DNA of 64,000 bases from Pristimantibacillus sp052113225 (GCF_052113225.1 NZ_JBFRCT010000003.1:558001-622000); one strand, 5' to 3'. Positions 1-9,016 are shown, counted from the stretch's first letter. Notes: generated from the sequence alone by a model not told the origin. Made by a program: numbers and translations.

Positions 1-1
1 A

Positions 2-577
2 GAGGCGGGGGCAGATGAAGTGGTTCTCATTAGCCCACAGCTTACACCACGCTTGCAGGAACTTGCTGCATGTGGATCCATTGAATGGCAAGGTCGTCCT
101 TATCAATCTTCTGATGCCGAATGTGCAAAGCTGCTATTTGCTGCGACAGATGATTCAGAACTTAACCGTCGTATCGCGAAAGATGGCAGGCGGGCCGGGG
201 TACTAGTGAATAACGTTAATGAGGCGGAAGGCAGAGGCTTTGTTAATCCAGCGGTTGTACGGCGCGGAGATTTGCTTATCGCCGTCTCGGCTTCAGGAGC
301 AAGCCCATCTTTATCTGTCCGATTGAAGCGGGAGCTGGAGCAGCAATACGGCAGTGAGTACGCGGATAGTCTGGTGCAGCTTAGAAAGCTGCGTGACTAT
401 GTGAAAACTTCAGTCTCGGATGTATTGGAACGCGAAATTTTGCTGCGGCAAGCTGCTGAAGAGGTGCCGTTCGGGAGTGGAACCGGGATAGATATGAAAG
501 CTTGGATAGACAGACTTCGAACGAAGCGGCTTGAAGATGGACAACGGGAGGATAATCATAATGGAAAAAGCGAATAA
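2..577 (+). CDS. Precorrin-2 dehydrogenase / SirC-like siroheme synthase, C-terminal part (5' end cut by window)
   Basis: The reading frame is already open at base 2, so the N-terminal Rossmann dinucleotide loop lies outside the window. The visible part carries family signatures: FAATDDSELNRR, then NPAVVRRGDLLIAVSASG and ASPSLS, followed by the helical C-terminal region. Proteins of this family (SirC, Met8, the CysG N-terminal part) use NAD to oxidise precorrin-2 to sirohydrochlorin; Met8-type members also insert iron. Which activities this one has cannot be told from the fragment. It overlaps hemC by 17 bp and is followed by cobA/hemD, so it supplies the siroheme branch of a heme operon. A GTG at 20 is not the start, because coding sense continues upstream. 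Confidence 0.85.
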   Translation, partial: EAGADEVVLISPQLTPRLQELAACGSIEWQGRPYQSSDAECAKLLFAATDDSELNRRIAKDGRRAGVLVNNVNEAEGRGFVNPAVVRRGDLLIAVSASGASPSLSVRLKRELEQQYGSEYADSLVQLRKLRDYVKTSVSDVLEREILLRQAAEEVPFGSGTGIDMKAWIDRLRTKRLEDGQREDNHNGKSE

Positions 578-1538
578 CGAACCGCGTACAATCGTGGTTG
601 GGACACGCCAAAGCGCATTAGCTTTGACACAAACCGGGCAAGTTATTGATGAACTGAAGCGAATCAGCGAAAAGCATGGGTTCGATTATAAATTTGAAAT
701 TCGGAAAATTGTGACGAAAGGTGACCGCATTCTTGACGTTACTCTATCCAAGGTTGGCGGTAAAGGCTTGTTCGTTAAAGAGATTGAACAAGCCTTGCTT
801 GATGGCGAGATTGATATGGCTGTGCACAGTATGAAGGATATGCCATACGAGCTGCCGGAAGGGCTAACAAACGGCGCAATACCGAAGCGTGTTGACCCAC
901 GCGATTGTCTCATTATGAAGCAGGGTGCCTCGCTTGATGATTTGCCGGAGGGAGCTCGAGTAGGAACGAGCAGCCTGCGCCGCTCCAGCCAGCTTAAAAA
1001 TATGCGTCCGGATCTTCAGCTTGATTCGATACGCGGCAATATTGATTCCCGGATCCGTAAGCTGGAAACCGATGGCTTTGACGCCGTTGTGCTTGCTGCT
1101 GCGGGTCTTACACGTATGGGATGGCAGGACCGGATCTCCGCTTATATTCCGGTAGATCTTTCTATACCGGCTGTTGGACAAGGCGCACTTGGCATCGAGT
1201 GCCGCGTTCAAGATAAGGCCGTTCGGGAATTACTTGATTTATTCAACGATACAGAAACATCGCTTGCCGTCAGGGCCGAGAGAAGCTTCCTTGGTGCACT
1301 GAACGGCGGCTGTCAAATTCCAATTGGTGCTTTTGCAGTGGTTCAGAAGATGGTGGAGGACAGCTTCGAGAATGCAGAGCTGGAGCTGACGGGTATGGTA
1401 GGGTCCCCGGATGGAGAGGTTATGCTGAAGGAAATCCGGAAAGGGACGGATCCTGAGCAGCTTGGCCGCGATGTAGCAGATGCACTGGTTGCCAGAGGTG
1501 CAGATCGCATTTTGGCAGAAGTCGGGGAAAACATATGA
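561..1538 (+). CDS. hemC: Hydroxymethylbilane synthase (porphobilinogen deaminase)
   Basis: This cytosolic enzyme polymerises four porphobilinogen units into hydroxymethylbilane. The 325-residue protein starts with the family-typical TIVVGTRQSALALTQT and contains GLFVKEIEQALL, VHSMKDMP and GTSSLRRSSQL. Cys251 in LNGGCQIPIG is the expected attachment site of the dipyrromethane cofactor. ATG 561 is chosen because GGGAGG lies at 546-551; the frame is open further upstream (TTG 531) but has no better site. It overlaps the preceding sirC-like gene and is joined to cobA/hemD by an ATGA overlap at 1535, which suggests translational coupling in one operon. Confidence 0.96.
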   Translation: MEKANNEPRTIVVGTRQSALALTQTGQVIDELKRISEKHGFDYKFEIRKIVTKGDRILDVTLSKVGGKGLFVKEIEQALLDGEIDMAVHSMKDMPYELPEGLTNGAIPKRVDPRDCLIMKQGASLDDLPEGARVGTSSLRRSSQLKNMRPDLQLDSIRGNIDSRIRKLETDGFDAVVLAAAGLTRMGWQDRISAYIPVDLSIPAVGQGALGIECRVQDKAVRELLDLFNDTETSLAVRAERSFLGALNGGCQIPIGAFAVVQKMVEDSFENAELELTGMVGSPDGEVMLKEIRKGTDPEQLGRDVADALVARGADRILAEVGENI

Positions 1539-3088
1539 ATAAAGGGATCGTCTATTTAGTTGGCGCAGGACCGGGTGATCCGAAGCTGATTACAGTTCGT
1601 GGACTGGAGTGTTTGAAAAGAAGTGATGTTGTTGTCTACGATCGTCTGGCTAGTCCTAGGCTTCTCCGTCATGTGAAGGAAGGCGCCCGCAAAATCTATG
1701 TGGGCAAGCTGCCAGACCGTCATACGATGAAGCAGGAAGAAATCAACCAGCTGCTTGTTGATTTGGCGCTTGAGGGTCATACGGTTACAAGGTTGAAGGG
1801 CGGCGATCCGACGATATTCGGGCGTGTTGGCGAGGAAGCGGAATTGCTGCAGGACAATGGCATATCTTTTGAGATTGTTCCAGGCATTACATCAGCTATT
1901 GCGGTGCCTGCTTATGCGGGCATACCGGTTACCCATCGGGACCTTGCTTCTTCCTTATCGATTATAACGGGCCACGAAAGCCCGGATAAGCTTGACCGCT
2001 CTATCCATTGGGACAAAGTAACGAATGCAACAGGGACGCTTATATTCCTTATGGGCGTTGCCAAGATCGGCTATATTGCCGAGCAGCTAATCCGTCATGG
2101 CAAGCCCGCGCATACACCAGTTGCCTTGATTCGCTGGGGTACACGTGTTGAGCAGGAGACGATTGTTGGCACGTTGGAGTCGATTGAGCGAATCGTGAAA
2201 GAAGCGAATTTTCAGCCTCCTGCTGTTATCGTCGTTGGCGAGGTTGTGCTGCAGCGGGAAAAGCTGAAATGGTATGAGCAAAAGCCATTGTTTGGCGCAC
2301 GTGTGCTTGTTACCCGTGCCAGAGCGCAGGCTAGTGATCTGGCTGACCGGATTGAGGAGCTTGGCGGTGAGCCTTGTGAGCTGCCTGTTATTGAAACGCG
2401 TGAGCCAAAGGATGAAGCTGTAGTTGCATCGATTCGTACAGCTCTAGCTGAAGCGGAGCAATATGACTGGATCATGTTCACTAGCGTGAACGGGGTTGAT
2501 TATTTCTTTAACTGGCTGGCGCGATTTGATGTAGATATTCGTCGTTTCCATGCAGCTCGTATTGCAGCTGTTGGTCCTAAGACGGCCGAAGCGCTTCGGA
2601 AGCGGGGGCTTGGCGTTGTCCAGCTGCCAGCCAAGTTCCAGGCAGAAGGTATGCTTGAGCAACTGGATTCAGAGCTTAAAACGGGTGACAAGGTGCTGCT
2701 GCCACGCGGCGATCTTGCTCGTGAAATATTGCCTCGGGAACTTTCGGGGAGAGGTCTCCTGCCAGTTGAACTGGATGTATATGAGACGGTGCTGGCAGAT
2801 GATCAAGATGAACAGGCATTGGACTGGATCCGCAATCGGGAGATTCATGCGATTACGTTCACCAGCTCGTCAACGGTAACCAATCTGCTTGAGCTGCTTA
2901 AGCGTAAAGGGATTGAAGACCCTGCTGGACATCTTGCAGGCATCGCTATTGCCAGTATTGGTCCGCTTACCACGCAGACGGCGGAGGAGGCAGGGCTTAC
3001 GGTTACGATTGAGCCAGAAGAGGCTACGATAGATGCGCTAGTTGAGGCTCTCGTTCAACATCAAATCAATATTCGCTTGAATGTTTAA
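1535..3088 (+). CDS. cobA/hemD: Fused uroporphyrinogen-III C-methyltransferase / uroporphyrinogen-III synthase
   Basis: Two enzymes are joined in one 517-residue chain. Residues about 1-250 form a SUMT methyltransferase: VYLVGAGPGDPKLITVRG at the start is the SAM-binding loop, with GGDPTIFGRVGEE and GTLIFLMGVAK further on. Residues about 255-510 form a HemD domain (GARVLVTRARAQASDLADRI, then FTSVNGVDYFF and FTSSSTVTNLLELL). HemD closes hydroxymethylbilane to uroporphyrinogen III and the SUMT half methylates it to precorrin-2, the substrate of the first gene. B. subtilis keeps these activities in separate genes; fusion is common in other Firmicutes. Its start overlaps the hemC stop by 4 bp. 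Confidence 0.95.
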   Translation: MNKGIVYLVGAGPGDPKLITVRGLECLKRSDVVVYDRLASPRLLRHVKEGARKIYVGKLPDRHTMKQEEINQLLVDLALEGHTVTRLKGGDPTIFGRVGEEAELLQDNGISFEIVPGITSAIAVPAYAGIPVTHRDLASSLSIITGHESPDKLDRSIHWDKVTNATGTLIFLMGVAKIGYIAEQLIRHGKPAHTPVALIRWGTRVEQETIVGTLESIERIVKEANFQPPAVIVVGEVVLQREKLKWYEQKPLFGARVLVTRARAQASDLADRIEELGGEPCELPVIETREPKDEAVVASIRTALAEAEQYDWIMFTSVNGVDYFFNWLARFDVDIRRFHAARIAAVGPKTAEALRKRGLGVVQLPAKFQAEGMLEQLDSELKTGDKVLLPRGDLAREILPRELSGRGLLPVELDVYETVLADDQDEQALDWIRNREIHAITFTSSSTVTNLLELLKRKGIEDPAGHLAGIAIASIGPLTTQTAEEAGLTVTIEPEEATIDALVEALVQHQINIRLNV

Positions 3089-3157
3089 TCATAAATTATT
3101 TAGAAATTATTATTACATCCATCAGGACCTTAGGACCGAGATTGAGGAGGAATTCAC

Positions 3158-4153
3158 ATGGCATTCCCAATTGTAAGACACCGCAGATTGCGCCAGTCGG
3201 CCGCTATGCGCAGCATGGTTCGTGAGACTATGCTGACAGCTAATGATTTTATTTATCCGATCTATGTGAAATATGGGACGAACATCAAAGAAGAGATCAG
3301 CTCGATGCCGGGTGTATACCGGTTCTCTCTTGATCTTCTGGAACAAGAAATTCGTGAGATTACATCACTTGGCATTCCATCGATAATGCTGTTCGGCCTG
3401 CCGGACCATAAAGATGCAGAAGGCACTTCGGCTTATGATCCTAATGGTATTGTTCAAGAAGCAACTCGTCTGATTAAGAAATGGGCACCTGAGCTCGTGG
3501 TGATGGCGGATACTTGTTTGTGCCAATTTACCGATCATGGTCATTGCGGAATGGTACATCAGGATGAGGTGACAGGAACGGCTGTCGTAGATAACGATCC
3601 ATCGCTTTCCTTACTTGTTCGCACGGCTGTATCACAAGCAGAGGCTGGGGCTGACGTTATCGCTCCATCCAACATGATGGACGGCTTTGTTGCAGCCATT
3701 CGCGAAGGTCTTGATGAAGCGGGCTTTAGTCATGTTCCGATTTTGTCGTACTCGGTAAAATATGCTTCTGCTTTCTACGGACCATTCCGCGATGCAGCCA
3801 AATCATCGCCACAGTTCGGCGACCGCAAAACGTATCAAATGGACCCTGCTAATGCCCGTGAAGCACTTCGGGAAGCAGATTCTGATGTTACAGAGGGTGC
3901 GGATATGCTTATGGTGAAGCCTGCGCTGTCATATCTTGATATCGTTCGCCAACTGAGAGAGAACTTCGATCTTCCGATTGTTGCTTATAACGTTAGCGGA
4001 GAATACGCGATGGTCAAAGCTGCTGCAGCTAATGGCTGGATCGATGAACGTGCTATCGTTCTCGAGAAGCTGATCAGCATGAAGCGTGCTGGTGCGGATC
4101 TCATTATTACCTACCATGCGAAGGATGCTTCGCGCTGGCTGAGAGGAGAATAA
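3158..4153 (+). CDS. hemB: Delta-aminolevulinic acid dehydratase (porphobilinogen synthase)
   Basis: The enzyme condenses two 5-aminolevulinates to porphobilinogen. The 331-residue protein has the zinc-type metal site DTCLCQFTDHGHCG, with Cys120, Cys122 and Cys130 as likely ligands. The two Schiff-base lysine regions, VKYASAFYGPFRDA and MLMVKPALSYLD, are intact. A strong ribosome site, GAGGAGG at 3144-3150, precedes ATG 3158. About 70 bp separate it from cobA/hemD, without an obvious terminator, and hemL follows 4 bp after the stop. Confidence 0.97.
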   Translation: MAFPIVRHRRLRQSAAMRSMVRETMLTANDFIYPIYVKYGTNIKEEISSMPGVYRFSLDLLEQEIREITSLGIPSIMLFGLPDHKDAEGTSAYDPNGIVQEATRLIKKWAPELVVMADTCLCQFTDHGHCGMVHQDEVTGTAVVDNDPSLSLLVRTAVSQAEAGADVIAPSNMMDGFVAAIREGLDEAGFSHVPILSYSVKYASAFYGPFRDAAKSSPQFGDRKTYQMDPANAREALREADSDVTEGADMLMVKPALSYLDIVRQLRENFDLPIVAYNVSGEYAMVKAAAANGWIDERAIVLEKLISMKRAGADLIITYHAKDASRWLRGE

Positions 4154-4157
4154 GCGG

Positions 4158-5453
4158 ATGAGTATTGGCAATAGACGTGATGATCGTTCGAGAGAGGCAT
4201 TTGCCCGCGCAAAACAAGTACTTCCTGGCGGTGTGAACAGCCCGGTACGTGCTTTCAAATCGGTAGGTCTTAACCCGGTTTATATGGATCATGGCAAAGG
4301 AAGCCGTGTATTTGACATAGATGGGAATAGTTACCTTGATTATGTCGGTTCATGGGGACCGCTTATTATGGGCCATGCTCATCCGGAAGTAATCGAAGCG
4401 ATTAAGAAAACAGCTGAGAAGGGAACAAGTTTTGGCGCACCAACTGAGCTGGAAACATTGATGGCTGAGCTGGTTGTAGAGCGTGTTCCTTCGGTTGATA
4501 TTGTCCGCATGGTTAACTCGGGTACAGAAGCGACAATGAGTGCGCTTCGCCTCGCTCGTGGTTATACGAAACGAAGCAAAATTTTGAAATTTGAAGGCTC
4601 CTATCATGGACATGCTGACAGTCTGCTGATTAAAGCTGGTTCCGGCGTGGCGACATTAGGCTTGCCGGACAGCCCTGGCGTACCGGAAAGTGTTGCCTCC
4701 CAAACGATTACGGTGCCTTATAATGATCTGGAATCTGCTAAGCTGGCCTTCGAGAAGTTTGGCGAGGAAATTGCTTGTATTATCGTTGAACCAATAGCGG
4801 GCAATATGGGCGTTGTGCCTCCACTGCCAGGCTTCCTGCAAGGACTACGAGAGCTGACGGAGCAATACGGCAGTCTCTTGATATTCGATGAAGTAATGAC
4901 CGGCTTCCGCGTCCATTACAACTGTGCACAAGGGCTTTATGGTGTGACGCCTGACCTTACCTGCTTCGGTAAAGTCATTGGCGGCGGCCTTCCGGTTGGC
5001 GCTTATGGCGGCAAACGCGAGATTATGGAAATGATCGCACCAAGCGGCCCAATCTACCAAGCTGGTACGCTTTCGGGTAATCCGCTTGCTATGGCAGCAG
5101 GTTATACAACGCTTAAGCTGCTGACGAAAGAGACATATGAGCTTCTGGAGCGTCAAGCCGTTAAGCTTCAGCTTGGCTTCGAGAGCAATGCGGAGAAGCA
5201 TGGTATTGCCAGCACGATTAACCGTGTCGGTTCAATGGTATGTCCATTCTTTACGGATACCCATGTCATTAACTTCGAGACGGCGAAGACATCAAATCTT
5301 GAACAGTTCAAAAAATATTTCTCGGCTATGCTTGATCTTGGCGTGAGCATCGCTCCTTCGCAATTTGAGGGAATGTTTGTGTCTGCCGTCCATTCGGACG
5401 AAGATATTAAAGCAACCATTGCAGCGCATGACCAGGCGCTTGGCAGCTTATAA
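4158..5453 (+). CDS. hemL: Glutamate-1-semialdehyde 2,1-aminomutase
   Basis: This PLP enzyme converts glutamate-1-semialdehyde to 5-aminolevulinate in the C5 pathway. At 431 residues it has normal length. The N-terminus has LPGGVNSPVRAFKSVG, the cofactor pocket region VNSGTEATMSALRLARG, and Lys272 in TCFGKVIGGGLPVGAYGG is the expected Schiff-base lysine. It starts 4 bp after hemB and is the last gene of the tetrapyrrole operon in this window. B. subtilis has the same hemB-hemL order. Confidence 0.97.
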   Translation: MSIGNRRDDRSREAFARAKQVLPGGVNSPVRAFKSVGLNPVYMDHGKGSRVFDIDGNSYLDYVGSWGPLIMGHAHPEVIEAIKKTAEKGTSFGAPTELETLMAELVVERVPSVDIVRMVNSGTEATMSALRLARGYTKRSKILKFEGSYHGHADSLLIKAGSGVATLGLPDSPGVPESVASQTITVPYNDLESAKLAFEKFGEEIACIIVEPIAGNMGVVPPLPGFLQGLRELTEQYGSLLIFDEVMTGFRVHYNCAQGLYGVTPDLTCFGKVIGGGLPVGAYGGKREIMEMIAPSGPIYQAGTLSGNPLAMAAGYTTLKLLTKETYELLERQAVKLQLGFESNAEKHGIASTINRVGSMVCPFFTDTHVINFETAKTSNLEQFKKYFSAMLDLGVSIAPSQFEGMFVSAVHSDEDIKATIAAHDQALGSL

Positions 5454-5547
5454 GAGCGAAAAGCTTATGCTTACGAAGTAAGAGTCACCGCAAATGGCTG
5501 GACTAGGCCGTTTGTGTGGTAATTATTTTAAGGAGATATAATAATCC
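5454..5547 (+). other. Intergenic region hemL-pseudouridine synthase with ATGCTTACGAAGT motif
   Basis: This 94-bp gap has no terminator with a T run. It holds ATGCTTACGAAGT at 5467-5479, within which CTTAC-GAA-GTAAG is a perfect small inverted repeat. Related copies lie before valS (11019) and in the 25.2-25.6 kb repeat region. AAGGAGA near 5531 serves the next gene. Confidence 0.5.
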
Positions 5548-6495
5548 ATGCAAAAGCATCCTTACCGGCGCGTAGGGCAATGGCTGGAGCTTCACCCGGC
5601 AGATCTGCTGGGTGCGGAGCTGATCTCCATACCGGAGGCCGGCAGTCACCCGCATTTATTGCGGCAATGGCTGCTGGCCCGTTCTGTATTTCCGGCAAAA
5701 TGGATTAATCGCTTATTCTCCGTTGGTGGTATTCGATGGGAAGGGGAGGCAATTCGCCTTCTTGCATTTCCTGCTGTAGATCCTGCCGCTGATCCATTGT
5801 ACTGCAAAGCGCAAAATAATAAAGACGATGTTCAAGTGTTGTATGAAGATGATTTTTGTCTTGTGATGAATAAACCTGCAGGAATGCCCGTTCATGAATC
5901 TTACTCCGGGCAGACAGGTACTCTGGACCAGGCGGCTGCACATTGGCTGATGAAGGCAGGTGATCCGGTGCTTGTCCGGCATATTCATCGTCTTGATGAC
6001 GATACTTCAGGTCCGGTACTATATGCGAAGAATGATCTTGCTCAATGGGTACTCGATGAAGCGATGCGAGAGAAGCGGATTGATCGCCGTTATCTGGCCG
6101 TTGTACATGGCAAACTTACGAAATCATCCGGTTCGATTCGAGCATCGATCGGCAAGGACCGTCATCATTCCTCCAGGCGTATGGTGACGCCAAGCGGGGA
6201 TACGGCGGTAACGCATTATGAGACAGTTCAGACGTATCCACAGGCCTCTCTAGTCCGATTACAGCTGGAGACAGGCAGGACCCATCAAATTCGGGTGCAT
6301 ATGAGCTATATCGGTCATCCCCTTGTTGGAGACAAGCTTTACGGAGGCGATTCCAGACTGCTGCCGCATCAAGCTTTGCATGGAGAACGGCTGCTTTTCC
6401 CGCATCCATGGACAGGAGAAATGGTTCAGGCACAAGCACCGGAGCCTGTTTGGCTGAAGTCACTGCTTGACAAGCTGGCCGGCCGGACAAATTGA
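5548..6495 (+). CDS. RluA-family pseudouridine synthase
   Basis: Enzymes of this family convert specific uridines in rRNA or tRNA to pseudouridine. The 315-residue protein shows the family motif HRLDDDTSGPVLYAKND, with Asp150 as the likely catalytic aspartate, and the C-terminal LETGRTHQIRVHMSYIGHPLVGDKLYGG. DFCLVMNKPAGMPVHES is the usual opening of the catalytic domain. An N-terminal extension of about 90 residues is less typical and may be a degenerate S4-like region. The target nucleotide cannot be deduced. AAGGAGA precedes ATG 5548. Confidence 0.9.
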   Translation: MQKHPYRRVGQWLELHPADLLGAELISIPEAGSHPHLLRQWLLARSVFPAKWINRLFSVGGIRWEGEAIRLLAFPAVDPAADPLYCKAQNNKDDVQVLYEDDFCLVMNKPAGMPVHESYSGQTGTLDQAAAHWLMKAGDPVLVRHIHRLDDDTSGPVLYAKNDLAQWVLDEAMREKRIDRRYLAVVHGKLTKSSGSIRASIGKDRHHSSRRMVTPSGDTAVTHYETVQTYPQASLVRLQLETGRTHQIRVHMSYIGHPLVGDKLYGGDSRLLPHQALHGERLLFPHPWTGEMVQAQAPEPVWLKSLLDKLAGRTN

Positions 6496-6498
6496 TAG

Positions 6499-6527
6499 TC
6501 ATGCTCCTTATTTCCTCGCCATATAGA
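6499..6527 (+). promoter_or_regulatory. Possible sigma-E promoter of spoVID
   Basis: TCATGCT (6499-6505) and CATATAGA (6520-6527), spaced by 14 bp, partly match the mother-cell sigma-E pattern (KMATATT, CATACAHT). B. subtilis spoVID is sigma-E dependent. The match is imperfect, so this is inference. Confidence 0.3.
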
Positions 6528-6601
6528 TAGTAGTGAATGTAACTTTAGCCCAAGCTTATGCATTTACTATCTATTCAGGTAATAGGGAGGGAGGACATCG
6601 C

Positions 6602-7969
6602 GTGACGGATCAATCCAAGGGACTGCGATTTGATTTGTATGAGCGTATTCACTTGCCGGATGAAGTAGCGGCGATTGATGAACTGGAGGAGATTGAGCTT
6701 ACCCCGCGTATTCAGGTGGTCGAGCAGGGGGATCATGCGGTACTAAGAGGGCAGCTGCTCTTAAATGGTGTGTATCGCGGCCAAACCGATGGAGGCAGCC
6801 TGCAGACGCTGGAGCATTGGATTCCGGTCGAGATTACACTGCCGCTTAATCGTGTATCCAGGCTCGATGATATTTCGGTGGAGATCGACAACTTTGACGT
6901 CGATTTACTGTCCGCTCGGACATTAAATGTGACGGGCGTCTTGTCACTCCGGGGTATTCTTGTAGAGCCGCTTCCGGATGCTGAGGAAGCCTGGCGCGAG
7001 GAGCCGATTACGGCTCTGCATGAACGTGAGGCCTCTGAGGATGAATTTCCAATTGAAGCCGCGAACCCTGAACAGGATGAATGGCAGTCCGTAACGCAGC
7101 AGCCTTATTTTACAGGCTTTGCAGGTCAATTGCCGAATGCTCAACGTGTAGAAGAGACGTCGTTTGAGGATGAAGATGAGGCGGAAGAGGAAGAAGAAAA
7201 CTTCGAAGCCTTTGAGGAAGCAGAGCAGGATGAGGAAGAGGCTGAGGATTCGGCTGAGGAAGCGGAAGCTTCTGTGACGATTTCGGCATCCCCAAGGGAT
7301 GGCGGCTGGTCAGCATCGCAATGGTTCCAATCCAATCAGCCTGCTGCTAATCAGCCCATTGCACAGCCATTTCAGTCGGCTGCGCCAGCCCAGCCTCCAC
7401 AACTGGAGCAGCGGGAAAATACTTACGCTTCAGAGCAGGAAGAGCAAGATGAGGATGAATGGCAGGAGCCGTTTGAGGAGGAAGCAGCACAAAGTCCGGA
7501 TCAATCCTTTGCATCCTTTGCTCAAAATTCTTCAAGCGAGCCCGATTGGAATGTTCAATCGGAGTCGTCTCGTATTCCGGATAACGACAAGCAGGAGATT
7601 CGAATTGGAGTAGGCAGCAAGCAGCCGGAGGCTGATCCGGAACAGGCACCTAATGTCGGACTGATGACGCTGCTTCAGACGAGCAGACGTGAGCAGGCAG
7701 CCCGCCAAGTGGCGGAGCAGGTAGCGGCAAAGCAGGCCGAGCAAGAGAAAAGCCGCTCATCCGGCGATGAGATTGAGTGGAAAACTCTCTTCCTGAATAA
7801 GCAGTCGGATGAAAATGAATTCCGCAAAATCAGAGTCTGCATTGTGCAAAGAGACGAGACGCTGGAATCCATTGCGGTAAGGTACAGCTTAAATCCACGT
7901 GAGATTCTGCTCTACAACGGCTTGAACGAGTCTTCCGTTGCAGAGGGACAACTGCTGTATATCCCTTAA
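6602..7969 (+). CDS. spoVID: Stage VI sporulation protein D (SpoVID), spore-coat morphogenetic protein with C-terminal LysM
   Basis: SpoVID drives encasement of the forespore by the coat and interacts with SafA in B. subtilis. Its N-terminal domain (LRFDLYERIHLPDEVAAIDE onward) has the SpoVID pattern. The middle, about residues 160-370, is acidic low complexity with long Glu/Asp runs. The C-terminus is a LysM module containing RDETLESIAVRYSLNPREIL. GTG 6602 follows the very strong GGGAGGGAGG at 6584-6593; the frame is open upstream to a GTG at 6533, which lacks such a site. B. subtilis SpoVID is about 575 residues, this one 455, the difference lying in the variable middle. A terminator follows. 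Confidence 0.9.
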   Translation: MTDQSKGLRFDLYERIHLPDEVAAIDELEEIELTPRIQVVEQGDHAVLRGQLLLNGVYRGQTDGGSLQTLEHWIPVEITLPLNRVSRLDDISVEIDNFDVDLLSARTLNVTGVLSLRGILVEPLPDAEEAWREEPITALHEREASEDEFPIEAANPEQDEWQSVTQQPYFTGFAGQLPNAQRVEETSFEDEDEAEEEEENFEAFEEAEQDEEEAEDSAEEAEASVTISASPRDGGWSASQWFQSNQPAANQPIAQPFQSAAPAQPPQLEQRENTYASEQEEQDEDEWQEPFEEEAAQSPDQSFASFAQNSSSEPDWNVQSESSRIPDNDKQEIRIGVGSKQPEADPEQAPNVGLMTLLQTSRREQAARQVAEQVAAKQAEQEKSRSSGDEIEWKTLFLNKQSDENEFRKIRVCIVQRDETLESIAVRYSLNPREILLYNGLNESSVAEGQLLYIP

Positions 7970-7990
7970 GCTTTAACCCAATTGAAAATG

Positions 7991-8042
7991 AGAGGCTGTC
8001 CCATCGTCATCTGGATGACTTTTGAGACAGCCTCTTATTTTT
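7991..8042 (+). terminator. Rho-independent terminator after spoVID
   Basis: AGAGGCTGTC (7991-8000) pairs with GACAGCCTCT (8025-8034), followed by a T-rich tract. An inner stem, GTCAT/ATGAC, sits in the loop. Confidence 0.85.
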
Positions 8043-8070
8043 GTGTGGATTTTGAGGAGGAATAACTTGT

Positions 8071-8266
8071 CCTCACGATTCTAACGAACCATAGAATGCT
8101 TATTTGGCGAAAAACAGTGACCTCAAGAATCTAACGAATCCTGGTGTCGCTATTTGACTAGTTTGTGACAAAAAGATGGTCATATGCAGTGAATAGCGAT
8201 AGAGGGTTCGTTACAAAATCAAACCTATCCTATTTCAGCAATTAGAGTGATAAAGATTCGTTAGCC
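8071..8266. repeat. Four-copy 50-bp-period repeat arranged as a large palindrome
   Basis: The core TAACGAA occurs at 8082-8088 and 8132-8138 and inverted at 8207-8213 and 8257-8263. Both direct pairs are exactly 50 bp apart, and both inverted pairs share the centre at about 8172. Flanks are partly conserved: the two left copies start CCTCA-GA, and three copies carry a (C)GCTATTT-like element about 13-20 bp after the core. No reading frame of note is present. Confidence 0.75.
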
Positions 8267-8293
8267 GTGAAGCGAACGGACTTCCCCCTCCAA

Positions 8294-8328
8294 TACAAAT
8301 AAAAGAGGTGACAAATTTGCCACCTCTT
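8294..8328 (-). terminator. Terminator of the tetR gene
   Basis: AAGAGGTG (8303-8310) and CACCTCTT (8321-8328) form a stem. On the minus strand it is followed by TTTATTTG, as expected for a terminator downstream of the tetR stop. Confidence 0.8.
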
Positions 8329-8358
8329 CCGTAATCATTCCTCTAGTTGATATACGTA

Positions 8359-8958
8359 TTACCGCGTGAATAGCGGGTTAATGAATGTTCCGCAATAATT
8401 ATCAGCGATTTGTTCGATCGAGTAGCCCAGAACCCTGGAGTAGTAGATCAGTGATTCCGGAGCCATCGCACTGATCAGCGTATGTGCCGTAAATTCAGGA
8501 GTGAGTGGGATAATCTCGTTTTTGCTCAGAGCTTCTTCTAGCAGGGCGATATAGATGCTGTTCAATTGTAAATAGTTTGGACTTTCAAAAAAGTTCATAT
8601 CATCCGGCTTGCAGGGCTTGCTGATCTTAATGACATTAAGCCAAACCAGCTGTTCATTAGAAAAATACAGCAGACGCCGAAAAACGGAGGTCAGTCTTTG
8701 CTGAACCGTCAGCTCCTTCATGGATTCGAGCATGATAGTGATTTCCTCTATCAAGCTCTCGAATATATCATTCATTAGATCCATACATAAGTCGGATTTA
8801 TTTGCATAACGCCGATACAGCGTACCTTGTCCAATCTGAGTAGATTTAGCAATTTGGTGCATGCTGACTGCTTCGACGCCGTGTTCGGCGAAAAGGGACC
8901 TGGCGGTTTGCAAAATCATCTTGCTTACCTCTTGCGAGTCCTTCTTTTTATCGGTCAT
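8359..8958 (-). CDS. TetR/AcrR-family transcriptional regulator
   Basis: This is a ligand-responsive repressor of the TetR type. The N-terminal helix-turn-helix region reads ILQTARSLFAEHGVEAVSMH, then IAKSTQIGQGTLYRRYANKS, a typical family DNA-binding domain. The remaining ~130 residues form a divergent ligand-binding domain. Start 8958 is chosen because GGAGG lies just upstream (8967-8971 on the plus strand); the open frame extends to 9045 across the operator, which is unlikely to be coding. It is divergent from an MFS exporter, and two identical palindromes lie between them. It therefore probably represses the exporter, and perhaps itself, until an exported compound binds. Confidence 0.92.
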   Translation of the reverse strand: MTDKKKDSQEVSKMILQTARSLFAEHGVEAVSMHQIAKSTQIGQGTLYRRYANKSDLCMDLMNDIFESLIEEITIMLESMKELTVQQRLTSVFRRLLYFSNEQLVWLNVIKISKPCKPDDMNFFESPNYLQLNSIYIALLEEALSKNEIIPLTPEFTAHTLISAMAPESLIYYSRVLGYSIEQIADNYCGTFINPLFTR

Positions 8959-9016
8959 GCGCGCACCCTCCATTTCATGCAAATTATTAAGAAAAAATAA
9001 ACAGAGCAAGGCTGTA

